Origin: Serpentinimonas raichei
Lineage (GTDB): Bacteria > Pseudomonadota > Gammaproteobacteria > Burkholderiales > Burkholderiaceae_C
Assembly (NCBI RefSeq): GCF_000828895.1
Contig: NZ_AP014568.1
Location: forward strand, 1,123,858 to 1,187,857
DNA: 64,000 nt
Reading direction: 5' to 3'
The notes below the pieces were generated by a model, which had not been told where the DNA came from, searched no databases, and saw only the letters and a list, made by a program, of their open reading frames with translations. A program made the position numbers and the translations under genes. Of this stretch, positions 16,570 to 24,689 are shown in pieces. Each line of letters opens with the position of its first letter. The first letter of the stretch is position 1.

Positions 16570-18873
16570 ATGGTTACCACCCACAACTTGGGATTTCCGC
16601 GCATGGGTTTGCGCCGGGAACTGAAATTCGCCCTTGAGGCCTACTGGCGTGCCGAATCCGACTCGGCCACGCTGCTCGATTGCGCCCGCACCCTGCGCCA
16701 GCGCCACTGGACCTTGCAAAACGGGCTCGATTGGGTTCCAGTGGGCGACTTTTCGCTCTACGACCACATGCTGGACATGAGTTTTACCCTGGGGCACCTG
16801 CCCGAGCGGGCGCAGGGTTTTGAGGGCGACGAACTGGAGCGCTACTTCCGGCTGGCGCGCGGCCAAGGCCGCTCGGCTTGCTGCGGCAGCGCCATTGCAG
16901 CCGCCGAAATGACCAAGTGGTTCGACACCAACTACCACTACCTGGTGCCCGAGTTCGACGCCCAGACCCGCTTCGAGCTCGACGACCGCCGCCTGCGCCA
17001 GCAATGGGGCGAAGCCTTGGCCCAAGGGGTGCGCGCCAAGCCGGTGCTGATCGGCCCGGTCACTTATCTGTGGCTGGGCAAGATGCGCGGCGGGGGTGAC
17101 CGCCTGCACCTGTTGCCGGCCTTGCTTGAGGTGTACGCCGAGTTGCTCAAGCGCCTGCATGCGTGGGGAGCCACTTGGGTGCAAATCGACGAACCGATTT
17201 TGGTGCAAGACCTCGACCCGGATTGGCAACACGCCTTCAACCTGGCCTACCACCAGCTCAAAAACACCTCTGTGCAAATCCTGCTGACCAGCTACTTTGG
17301 GGGTTTGGGCGAGAACCGCTACCTGGCGGCGAATTTGCCGGTGGCGGGCCTGCACCTGGACGCCGTGCGCGGTCACGAGGACGTGGCGGCGCTGCTCAAC
17401 ATCCTGCCCTCGACCAAGGTGCTGTCCTTGGGCGTGATCGACGGCCGCAACATCTGGAAAACCGACCTCGAGGCCACGCTCAATTGGCTCGAACCCATTG
17501 CCCAGCGGCTGCAAGAGCGGCTTTGGATCGCGCCCTCGTGCTCGCTGCTGCACGTGCCGCTGGACTTGGCGACCGAGCCCGCGCTCGATCCATCCTTGCG
17601 CTCTTGGCTGTCTTTTGCGCGCCAAAAGCTGCACGAGCTGGAGCTGTTGGCGCGCGCCCTCAGACTCGGGCGCCAGAGCGTGGCGTCCGAACTGCTGGCG
17701 CACCAGCAAGGGCTGAACCAGCGCGCCCAATCCCCTTTGGTGCACCGCCCCGAGGTGCAAGCCGCCCTGCGCGCCAGCGGCGCCTTGCCCATTGAGCGCC
17801 GCAGCCCCTACACCGAGCGCGAACGCAAGCAGCAAGCCGCGCTGCAACTGCCTCTGTGGCCCACCACCACCATCGGCTCTTTTCCACAAACCGGGCCGAT
17901 CCGTCAGGCCAGACAGCGCTTCAAAAGCGGCCTGATCGATGCCGCCACTTATGAGCAGGCGATGCGCGACGAGATTGCCTTGTGCGTGCGCGAGCAAGAA
18001 ACCCTAGGGCTCGATGTGCTGGTGCACGGCGAAGCCGAGCGCAATGACATGGTGGAGTACTTTGGTGAGCAGCTTGAAGGTTTTGCCTTCACCGCCAACG
18101 GATGGGTGCAATCGTATGGCTCGCGCTGCGTCAAGCCGCCCATTTTGTATGGCGACGTGCAGCGCCGCCAGCCCATGACGGTGCACTGGAGCCGCTACGC
18201 CCAGTCGCTTACACGCAAGCCCATGAAAGGCATGCTCACCGGGCCGGTGACGGTGCTCAACTGGTCCTTTGTGCGCGACGACCAGCCGCGTCAGACGAGC
18301 TGCCGCCAGATCGCTCTGGCGCTGCGCGCCGAAGTGCTCGACCTAGAGCAGGCCGGCATCGCAGTGATCCAGATCGACGAACCTGCGCTGCGCGAAGGCT
18401 TGCCCCTCAAACGGGCCGAGCAGGCGGCCTACCTCGATTGGGCGGTGGCCTGTTTTGGCTTGACCGCCAACGGGGTGCGCGACGAGACGCAGATCCACAC
18501 CCACATGTGCTACGCCGAGTTCAACGACATCATCGAACACATTGCGCGCCTCGATGCCGACGTCATCACCATCGAGACGGCCCGTTCGGCGCTGGATTTG
18601 CTCGAAGCCTTCGAGCGCTACGCCTACCCCAACGCAATTGGCCCCGGGGTTTACGACATCCACTCGCCCAACCAGCCCGAAGTTGGGCGCATGGTGGCGC
18701 TGTTGAGCAGTGCCGCCCAGCGCCTGCCGCTCGAACGGCTCTGGGTCAACCCCGATTGCGGTCTCAAAACGCGCCAGTGGTCAGAAGTGAAGCCGGCCCT
18801 GCAGCGCATGGTGCAGGCGGCACAGCAGTTGCGTCAAACGCACCGCCCGAGCCGGTTGCAGACTGCAAACTAA
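16570..18873 (+). CDS. metE: Cobalamin-independent methionine synthase
   Basis: Transfers the methyl group from 5-methyltetrahydropteroyl-triglutamate to homocysteine. 767 residues, close to the usual 750-765. The N-terminus [18 protein letters not shown] and the C-terminal [17 protein letters not shown] are diagnostic. Zinc ligands are visible in [12 protein letters not shown] (His and Cys) and NPDCGLKTR (Cys); [15 protein letters not shown] carries substrate contacts. The ATG at 16570 matches the family start; the frame opens 48 bases earlier without support. It is divergent from metR, its likely activator. No cobalamin riboswitch is visible upstream. Confidence 0.96.
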   Translation: MVTTHNLGFPRMGLRRELKFALEAYWRAESDSATLLDCARTLRQRHWTLQNGLDWVPVGDFSLYDHMLDMSFTLGHLPERAQGFEGDELERYFRLARGQGRSACCGSAIAAAEMTKWFDTNYHYLVPEFDAQTRFELDDRRLRQQWGEALAQGVRAKPVLIGPVTYLWLGKMRGGGDRLHLLPALLEVYAELLKRLHAWGATWVQIDEPILVQDLDPDWQHAFNLAYHQLKNTSVQILLTSYFGGLGENRYLAANLPVAGLHLDAVRGHEDVAALLNILPSTKVLSLGVIDGRNIWKTDLEATLNWLEPIAQRLQERLWIAPSCSLLHVPLDLATEPALDPSLRSWLSFARQKLHELELLARALRLGRQSVASELLAHQQGLNQRAQSPLVHRPEVQAALRASGALPIERRSPYTERERKQQAALQLPLWPTTTIGSFPQTGPIRQARQRFKSGLIDAATYEQAMRDEIALCVREQETLGLDVLVHGEAERNDMVEYFGEQLEGFAFTANGWVQSYGSRCVKPPILYGDVQRRQPMTVHWSRYAQSLTRKPMKGMLTGPVTVLNWSFVRDDQPRQTSCRQIALALRAEVLDLEQAGIAVIQIDEPALREGLPLKRAEQAAYLDWAVACFGLTANGVRDETQIHTHMCYAEFNDIIEHIARLDADVITIETARSALDLLEAFERYAYPNAIGPGVYDIHSPNQPEVGRMVALLSSAAQRLPLERLWVNPDCGLKTRQWSEVKPALQRMVQAAQQLRQTHRPSRLQTAN

Positions 18874-18897
18874 GGTCTGCGCGCCACCTGCCCCCTC

Positions 18898-18903
18898 TAC
18901 AAT
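18898..18903 (+). promoter_or_regulatory. Possible -10 element for the Mrp operon
   Basis: TACAAT lies 53 bases before the mrpE start in an otherwise GC-rich gap (18874-18956). No good -35 hexamer is found 17 bases upstream, so this is tentative. Confidence 0.25.
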
Positions 18904-18956
18904 GAAGCGCAGGCGTGCCACTGGGGCGCGCCCGCATTCACGAGCGAGGTGTCGCG

Positions 18957-19607
18957 TTGGCTTTGCTTGAGCGTTTGCGCCTAGGTGTGCGCAGCTTGGC
19001 CCTGCCCACCCTGGCCTTGGGGCTGGTCTGGCTGCTGCTGTTGCGCCAGCCCGGGGGCTGGCCGCAGGCCGATGGCTGGGTGCTGGGCGCGCTGGCCGTG
19101 GCGCTGGCCTTGTGGGCGCGGCAGCGCTGCACCACCGCCCCTGCCACGCCCCCCACCCCCCGGCTGCGCTGGCGTGCCCTGCCGCGCCTGCTGGGGGTGT
19201 TCGTCGTGCAGTCGCTGCTGGGCGCGCTGGACGTGACGCGGCGCGTCTGCAGCCCGCGCATGCCGCTGCAGCCGGGCCTGCTGGAGCTGGCGCTGCGCCT
19301 GCCCACCGAGGGTCAGCAGGTGCTGCTGGCGCTGCTGGTGAGCCTGATGCCGGGCACCCTGGCGGCACGGCTCGAAGGCGGCCGCCTGACGCTGCATGCG
19401 CTCGATACCCGTTTGCCCATCGAGGCCGAGGTGCGGCGCCTGGAGGGGTTGATCGCAGCCTTGTACGCATCCTCGCCCTCATCCGCCACCTCATCCGCCA
19501 CCTCAACTGCGCCCGCATCTGGATCCGCATCAGCGCCCAAGTTCGCCCCTGCTTGCCCCCAAGCGCCCCCGCCCGCAGCGGCACCCGCGCCACCGCGCCA
19601 GCCCTGA
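18957..19607 (+). CDS. mrpE: Mrp-type Na+/H+ antiporter subunit E
   Basis: 216-residue membrane subunit of a multi-subunit cation/proton antiporter. Two hydrophobic segments at the N-terminus precede the conserved cytoplasmic part, LLGVFVVQSLLGALDVTRRV followed by VSLMPGTLAARLEGG and LTLHALDTRLP. The C-terminal 50 residues are Ser/Ala/Pro-rich and probably disordered. I chose a TTG at 18957, which has GAGCGAGG at a suitable distance; the frame opens at 18915. It is the first gene of the operon, an order (E-F-G-B-C-D) unlike the classical A-to-G order of Bacillus. Confidence 0.85.
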   Translation: MALLERLRLGVRSLALPTLALGLVWLLLLRQPGGWPQADGWVLGALAVALALWARQRCTTAPATPPTPRLRWRALPRLLGVFVVQSLLGALDVTRRVCSPRMPLQPGLLELALRLPTEGQQVLLALLVSLMPGTLAARLEGGRLTLHALDTRLPIEAEVRRLEGLIAALYASSPSSATSSATSTAPASGSASAPKFAPACPQAPPPAAAPAPPRQP

Positions 19608-19629
19608 CTTTTTAAGGCCCGCCACCGCC

Positions 19630-19914
19630 ATGGAAACCCTGCCCCCCACCCTGCCGCTCGCCCTGAGCCTGTTCGCCCTGCTGCTGGTGCTCAATCTGGC
19701 GCTCGGGCTGCTGCGCGTGCTGCGCGGCCCCGGCCTGACCGACCGCCTGTTGGCGGCGCAACTGCTGGGCAGCACCGGCGTGGCGCTGTTGCTCACGCTG
19801 GCGGCGCTGCAAGGCTGGCCTTCGCTGCGCGACGTGGCGCTGGTGTTTGCCCTGCTCGGTTTACTGGCCGCCGTGGCCTATGCGCGGCTGCGCCCGGAGC
19901 AGCACCGTGCTTGA
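19630..19914 (+). CDS. mrpF: Mrp-type antiporter subunit F
   Basis: 94-residue membrane protein with three predicted helices. It has the MrpF signature LLRVLRGPGLTDRLLAAQLL in the first loop. It follows mrpE by 22 bases and overlaps the start of mrpG by eight bases. In Mrp complexes subunits E, F and G form an accessory membrane block needed for ion exchange. Confidence 0.9.
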   Translation: METLPPTLPLALSLFALLLVLNLALGLLRVLRGPGLTDRLLAAQLLGSTGVALLLTLAALQGWPSLRDVALVFALLGLLAAVAYARLRPEQHRA

Positions 19915-20257
19915 GGCCCTGACCTGGCTGCTGCTGGCGCTGGCGGCGCTGTTTTTTAGCGCCGGCACGCTGGGCCTGCTGCGCCTGCCCGATACCTTGA
20001 GCCGCATCCACGCCCTGAGCAAGGCCGACAACCTCGGGCTTGGGCTGGCCGCACTGGCGCTGCTGCTGCATGCCGAGTCGTGGGCGGCGGCGGCCCAGAT
20101 CGGGCTGATTTGGCTGCTGGCACTGGCCGCCAGCGCCACCTCGGGCTACCTGATTGCGCGCCGCTACCTGCTGGAGTCGCACGGCGCGCCGGGCAACGTC
20201 CACGACGGCCTGCAAGGACACCCATCTGGGCATCAAGCTCGCGGAGGCCCGCCTTGA
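19907..20257 (+). CDS. mrpG: Mrp-type antiporter subunit G
   Basis: 116-residue three-helix subunit. Its core, FFSAGTLGLLRLPDTLSRIH then ALSKADNLG, is the MrpG/PhaG signature. A GTG at 19907, overlapping the mrpF stop, gives the usual start just before the first helix (VLEALTWLLLALAALFF). The C-terminal tail of about 20 residues is hydrophilic. Confidence 0.9.
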   Translation: MLEALTWLLLALAALFFSAGTLGLLRLPDTLSRIHALSKADNLGLGLAALALLLHAESWAAAAQIGLIWLLALAASATSGYLIARRYLLESHGAPGNVHDGLQGHPSGHQARGGPP

Positions 20258-20309
20258 GGTCCGTCCATCGCCCCGCCTGGAACGCAGCCCGCGCACCCGG
20301 AGCCGCCCC

Positions 20310-21236
20310 ATGAACGCCGCCGACTTGGTGCTGGCGCTGGCCCTGCTGCTGCTGGCGGGTGCGGCCCTGCTGGCGCGCTCGGTGCAGATCGGCAGCGTGC
20401 TGTTCATCGCCTTTGGCCTGCTGCTGGCGCTGGTCTGGGTGCGGCTGGGTGCGCCCGATGTGGCACTGGCCGAAGCGGCCATCGGGGCCGGGGTGGCCGG
20501 GGCGCTGCTGCTGCTGGCGGCCAGCGAGTTCGAGTCGCGCCGCATCGGCAGCGCGCGCGCCGCCGGGCCGCGCCTGCCTTGGCCGCGACCACGGCAGGCG
20601 CGTCCGCGTTGGACGCTGGGCGCGCTGGCGCTGGCCTGCGCCGCCGTGCTGCTGCTGGCCGTTTTAGCCATCGAGCCGCTGGCCGGTGCCGCCACCGCAG
20701 CGGTGGCGCGCAGCCTGCCCGAATCCGAAATCGCACACCCGGTGACGGCGGTGCTGCTGGCCTTTCGCGCCTACGACACCTTGCTCGAAATTGCCGTGTT
20801 GCTGGTGGCGGCGCTGGCGGTGCAGGCGGCCCCGGCCCCGGCCCACCGCCCGTTGCCGCACGACCCGGTGCTGGCGCGGGTGGCCGCAATCACGGTGCCG
20901 CTGGCGCTGCTGGTGGCGGTGTATCTGTTGTGGGCCGGGGCCAGCCGCAGCGGCGGCGCCTTCCAGGCCGGGGCAGTGCTGGCCGGGGCGGTGCTGCTGG
21001 CGCGCTTTGCCGGGCTGCCGCTGGATCCGCAGTCGCACCTAACGCGGCCGCCGGTGCTGGCGCTGGGCTTGGCCGTCTTCATTCTGATCGGCCTCGGTGC
21101 CGGGGCGCTGGCCGGGGCGGCGCTGGGCTACCCCACCGGGTGGGTCAAGCCGCTGGTGCTGGCCATCGAGGCCGCGCTGATGCTCTCGATCGCCGCCACG
21201 CTGGTGGCGCTGTTTGGCGGGAGCAAACCAGCATGA
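20310..21236 (+). CDS. MbhD/DUF4040-MrpB fusion subunit of the antiporter
   Basis: 308-residue membrane protein. Its N-terminal half resembles the DUF4040/MbhD segment that normally forms the C-terminal part of MrpA (FGLLLALVWVRLGAPDVALA then EAAIGAGVAGALLLL). The C-terminal half is the MnhB domain (YLLWAGASRSGGAFQAGAVL and GYPTGWVKPLVLAIEAALM). This places the MrpA tail and MrpB in one polypeptide while the large MrpA antiporter body is missing from its usual place. The stop overlaps the start of mrpC by four bases (ATGA). Confidence 0.85.
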   Translation: MNAADLVLALALLLLAGAALLARSVQIGSVLFIAFGLLLALVWVRLGAPDVALAEAAIGAGVAGALLLLAASEFESRRIGSARAAGPRLPWPRPRQARPRWTLGALALACAAVLLLAVLAIEPLAGAATAAVARSLPESEIAHPVTAVLLAFRAYDTLLEIAVLLVAALAVQAAPAPAHRPLPHDPVLARVAAITVPLALLVAVYLLWAGASRSGGAFQAGAVLAGAVLLARFAGLPLDPQSHLTRPPVLALGLAVFILIGLGAGALAGAALGYPTGWVKPLVLAIEAALMLSIAATLVALFGGSKPA

Positions 21237-21613
21237 GCGGGTTTTGGGGCGCTGGTTTGAGCGACTGGTGGGGCATGGTGTCGGGCCAGCTTTTGAGTGG
21301 GCTGTCGATCTGGTTGCTGGCCGGCAGCGCGCTGGTCCTGATGGGCTTGCTCGGGATGCTGCTGCCGACCTCGATCCTGCGCAAACTGCTGGCCTTCAAC
21401 ATCATGGGCAGCGGCATCTTTCTACTGCTGCTGGCGCTGCGCCCGAGCGGCCCCGACGGCGTAGCCGACCCGGTGGCGCAGGCGCTGATCCTGACCGGGA
21501 TCGTGATCGCCATTGCCGCCACGGCGCTGGGCGTGCGGCTGGCGCGGCGCTACTACCAGCTCAGCGGCCAGACCGAACTGCCCGAAGACCGGGCCGCTGC
21601 GCGCGATGACTGA
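21233..21613 (+). CDS. mrpC: Mrp-type antiporter subunit C (NuoK-like)
   Basis: 126-residue three-helix protein homologous to NuoK. Conserved parts are MGLLGMLLPTSILRKLLAFN, MGSGIFLLLLALR and DPVAQALILTGIVIAIAATA. It overlaps the upstream gene by four bases and the next antiporter gene by eight, so the block is translationally coupled. Confidence 0.9.
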   Translation: MSGFWGAGLSDWWGMVSGQLLSGLSIWLLAGSALVLMGLLGMLLPTSILRKLLAFNIMGSGIFLLLLALRPSGPDGVADPVAQALILTGIVIAIAATALGVRLARRYYQLSGQTELPEDRAAARDD

Positions 21614-23090
21614 GGCGCTGCTGCTGCCGCTGCTGGTGTTGTGGCCGCTGGCCGTGGGGCTGGGTGTGTATGCGCTGCCCGAGCGCGCCAGCGCGGCGCT
21701 GCAAGGGCTGGGCACCTTGGTGCTGGCGGGCCTGATCGCCGCCGTGTTCGCCGCCACGCTGGCCAGCCCGGAGCCGCTGCGCGCCGCGCTCGGCGGTTGG
21801 GCTGCGCCCTTGGGGATCGAGTTGGTGGCGGACCGGCTGGCCCAAGCCATGTTGCTGCTCACGCTGCTCGTCTATGCCGCGGTGCTGCTGTACGCGCAAG
21901 CCTATTTTGCACCCGGCTCCGAAACCGCGCAGCGCTTCTGGCCGCTGGCCTGGATGCTGTGGGCGGGCCTGAACGCCGGGTATCTGTCGGCCGATTTGTT
22001 CAACCTCTACGTGGCTCTTGAGCTGGTGGGGCTGGCCGCCGTGGGCCTGACCGCCCTCACCGGCCAGAGCACGGCGTTGGCGGCGGCGCTGCGCTACCTG
22101 CTGGCCGCCCTGCTGGCTTCCAACCTGTTTTTGCTCGCCGTGGTGCTGCTGTACGCGGCCACGGGCAGTCTGGCGCTGGATTCGATCGGGGCGCACCTGG
22201 CCGCTGTGGGCACCGCCCCGTGGTACGCCAAGCTGGCTTTGGCGCTGGCCTTGGTGGCGCTGGCGCTCAAAACCGCGCTGGCGCCGCTGCACTTTTGGCT
22301 GCCGGCGGCGCACGGCAACGCCGTCACGCCGGTGAGCGCGCTGCTGTCGGCGCTGGTGCTCAAGGTCTCGCTGCTGATTTTGCTGCGCCTGTGGCTGGAG
22401 TTTGCCCCGGCGCTGGACCTGGCCGCGCTCGGTCTGCTGCTGGCGCTGTTGGGCATGCTGGCCAGCATCTGGGGCGGGGTGCTGGCTTTGACGCAGCGCA
22501 AGATCAAGATGCTGATCGCCTACTCCAGCGTCTCCCAAGTGGGCTACCTGTTCCTGCCCTTTGCCTGGCTGCTGCCGGGCGGCTTGGGGGCAGCGCTGGC
22601 GCTGGAGGCCACGCTGTTGCACCTGCTGGCGCACGCGCTGGCCAAGGCCGCCCTGTTTTTGGCCGCCGGGGTGCTGGTGCTCTCGGCCGGGCGCGACGAC
22701 CTGGTCAGCCTGCGCGGCGCCGTGGCGCGCGAGCCGCTGGCCTTTGCCGCGCTCACGCTGGCCGGCGTGAGCCTGATCGGGCTGCCACCCAGCCTAGGCT
22801 TTGCCGCCAAGTGGCAGATGATGCAAGCCGCCCTGCTGGCCGACCAATGGCCCTGGCTGCTGTGGCTGCTGGGCGGCACCCTGCTCACCGCGGCCTACGT
22901 GTTTAGGATGTTGCGGCTGGCCTTTTTGCCCACTTCCGAGGCCTTCGAGGCGCGCGCGCCGCTGCCGCGGCAGCTCTCGCTGTGCGCACTGGCGCTGGCG
23001 CTGCTGGCGGCCTTGGGCGGCTTCGGCGCCGCCGCCCTGAGCGACTGGCTGGCCGCCGAGACCCTGCTCTGGCCCGGGAGCGGCGCATGA
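21606..23090 (+). CDS. Mrp-type proton-conducting antiporter subunit, copy 1 (MrpD-like)
   Basis: 494-residue polytopic protein of the NuoL/M/N-MrpA/D family with about 14 helices. Proton-path residues are present: the TM5 glutamate in NLYVALELVGLAAVGL, the TM7 lysine in ALALKTALAPLHFWLPAAHG, the TM8 lysine in VSALLSALVLKVSLL and the late lysine in LGFAAKWQMM. It is the first of three such subunits in a row. It starts within the mrpC stop and ends overlapping the next start (ATGA at 23087). Confidence 0.9.
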   Translation: MTEALLLPLLVLWPLAVGLGVYALPERASAALQGLGTLVLAGLIAAVFAATLASPEPLRAALGGWAAPLGIELVADRLAQAMLLLTLLVYAAVLLYAQAYFAPGSETAQRFWPLAWMLWAGLNAGYLSADLFNLYVALELVGLAAVGLTALTGQSTALAAALRYLLAALLASNLFLLAVVLLYAATGSLALDSIGAHLAAVGTAPWYAKLALALALVALALKTALAPLHFWLPAAHGNAVTPVSALLSALVLKVSLLILLRLWLEFAPALDLAALGLLLALLGMLASIWGGVLALTQRKIKMLIAYSSVSQVGYLFLPFAWLLPGGLGAALALEATLLHLLAHALAKAALFLAAGVLVLSAGRDDLVSLRGAVAREPLAFAALTLAGVSLIGLPPSLGFAAKWQMMQAALLADQWPWLLWLLGGTLLTAAYVFRMLRLAFLPTSEAFEARAPLPRQLSLCALALALLAALGGFGAAALSDWLAAETLLWPGSGA

Positions 23091-24595
23091 ACGACTGGCT
23101 GCTGCCCCTGACTCTGGCCAGTTCGCTGCTGGCCGGCTTGGTCATCTTTTTTCTGCCCGAGCGCAGCGTGGGCTGGCGCAGTGCGCTCAACCTGGGCGCC
23201 GCCGTGCTCAAGCTGGCTTGCGTGGGCGCCATGCTGTGGGGCACGCAGCAGGGCATCAGCTACGAGCTGCGGCTGCCCTTTTTGCCCGGCCACGAGCTGC
23301 TGCTGCGCGCCGACCCGCTCGGGCTGCTGTTCGTCACCCTGTCGGCGGTGCTGTGGCTGCTGACCACCGTCTATGCCATCGGCTACCTGGAAGACTCACC
23401 CAACCGCAGCCGCTTTTTTGGTTTTTTCAGCCTGTGCGTGACCGCCACCGTGGGCATTGCGCTGTCGGGCAACCTGCTCACCTTCTTTTTGTTCTACGAG
23501 CTGCTCACGCTGGCCACCTACCCACTGGTGGTGCACCGCGGCACCCCGCAGGTGCTGCAAGCCGGGGCGCGCTACCTGGCCTACACCCTGGGCGGCGGCG
23601 TGGTGCTGCTGGCGGCCATCGTTTGGTTGCAGGCGCTGGTGGGGCCGGTGGAATTCCAAGCCGGGGGTGCCTTGGCGGCGCTGGATGCCCACGCCACCCC
23701 CGAGGCCTGGATGCTGGTGGGGATTTTTGCCCTGTTCATGGCTGGCTTAGGCGTGAAGGCGGCGCTGGCCCCGCTGCACGGCTGGCTGCCGCAAGCCATG
23801 GTGGCCCCGGCCCCGGTGTCGGCGCTGCTGCACGCGGTGGCGGTGGTCAAGGCCGGGGCTTTTGGCATCGTGCGCGTGGTCTACGAGGTGTTTGGCATCG
23901 AGTTTGCGCACAGCTTGGGCGTGCTGCTGCCGCTGGCCGTGGTGGCTTCGATCACGATCATTTTTGGCTCGCTGCGCGCCCTCACGCAAGACGACCTCAA
24001 GCGCCGCCTGGCCTACTCGACCGTGAGCCAGGTTTCGTACATCGCGCTCGGGGTGGCGCTGTTTGGCCCGGCCGGCACCATCGGCGGACTGGTGCATTTG
24101 GTGCATCAGGGCATCATGAAGATCACGCTGTTTTTCTGCGCCGGCAACTACGCCCAGACGCTGGGCGTGCACCGCGTCAGCCAAATGGCCGGCATCGGTC
24201 GGCGCATGCCCTGGACCACGGCCGCTTTCAGCATTGGGGCGCTGGGGATGATCGGAGTGCCGCCGGTGGCGGGCTTTGTCAGCAAGTGGTATCTGGGGCT
24301 GGGGGCGATCGAGTCGGGCCTAGGCTGGGTGCTGGCGGTGCTGCTGTTTTCCAGCCTGCTCAACGCGGCCTACTTTTTGCCGATTCTGCGCCTGGCCTGG
24401 TTCGAGCCTGCACCGGCGCACTGGCCGCACGAGGCGCCCGACGAGCCGCCGCGCACGGGGGACGCCGCCCCCTTGCTGCTGCTGCCCACGCTCTGCGCCG
24501 CCGCGCTGGCGCTGCTGGCCGGGCTGGCCGCTGGGCTGCCGATGAGCCCGCTGGACTGGGTCAAGTTCATCACTGCAACCGAGTACCTGCCGTGA
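23087..24595 (+). CDS. Mrp-type proton-conducting antiporter subunit, copy 2 (MrpD-like)
   Basis: 502 residues, same fold as the preceding gene. TM5 glutamate is in LTFFLFYELLTLATYPLVVH, TM7 lysine in LGVKAALAPLHGWLPQAM, then VSALLHAVAVVKAGAFGI and PPVAGFVSKWYLGLG. Sequences such as RRLAYSTVSQVSYIALG are standard for MrpD and NuoM. The protein diverges enough from copy 1 that recent duplication is unlikely. A repeat-bearing gap of 94 bases separates it from the third copy. Confidence 0.9.
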   Translation: MNDWLLPLTLASSLLAGLVIFFLPERSVGWRSALNLGAAVLKLACVGAMLWGTQQGISYELRLPFLPGHELLLRADPLGLLFVTLSAVLWLLTTVYAIGYLEDSPNRSRFFGFFSLCVTATVGIALSGNLLTFFLFYELLTLATYPLVVHRGTPQVLQAGARYLAYTLGGGVVLLAAIVWLQALVGPVEFQAGGALAALDAHATPEAWMLVGIFALFMAGLGVKAALAPLHGWLPQAMVAPAPVSALLHAVAVVKAGAFGIVRVVYEVFGIEFAHSLGVLLPLAVVASITIIFGSLRALTQDDLKRRLAYSTVSQVSYIALGVALFGPAGTIGGLVHLVHQGIMKITLFFCAGNYAQTLGVHRVSQMAGIGRRMPWTTAAFSIGALGMIGVPPVAGFVSKWYLGLGAIESGLGWVLAVLLFSSLLNAAYFLPILRLAWFEPAPAHWPHEAPDEPPRTGDAAPLLLLPTLCAAALALLAGLAAGLPMSPLDWVKFITATEYLP

Positions 24596-24610
24596 GGAAT
24601 CCAACCCCCA

Positions 24611-24686
24611 CGCTCACTGCGCTCGCTGCCCCCCGAGGGGGCGCTGCCACAGCTTCGGGCGGCCGTGCGCCGCGGCAGGGCCACGC
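24611..24686. repeat. GC-rich double-hairpin repeat inside the Mrp operon
   Basis: Begins CTCACTGCGCTCGCTG and contains the perfect hairpin GCCCCC-CGA-GGGGGC (24628-24642), then a second region in which CTGCC (24644-24648) can pair with GGCAG downstream. I recognise this as a type of intergenic repeat common in Comamonadaceae, from memory rather than by search. It may act as an mRNA processing or partial termination element between the second and third antiporter genes. Confidence 0.6.
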
Positions 24687-24689
24687 CTC

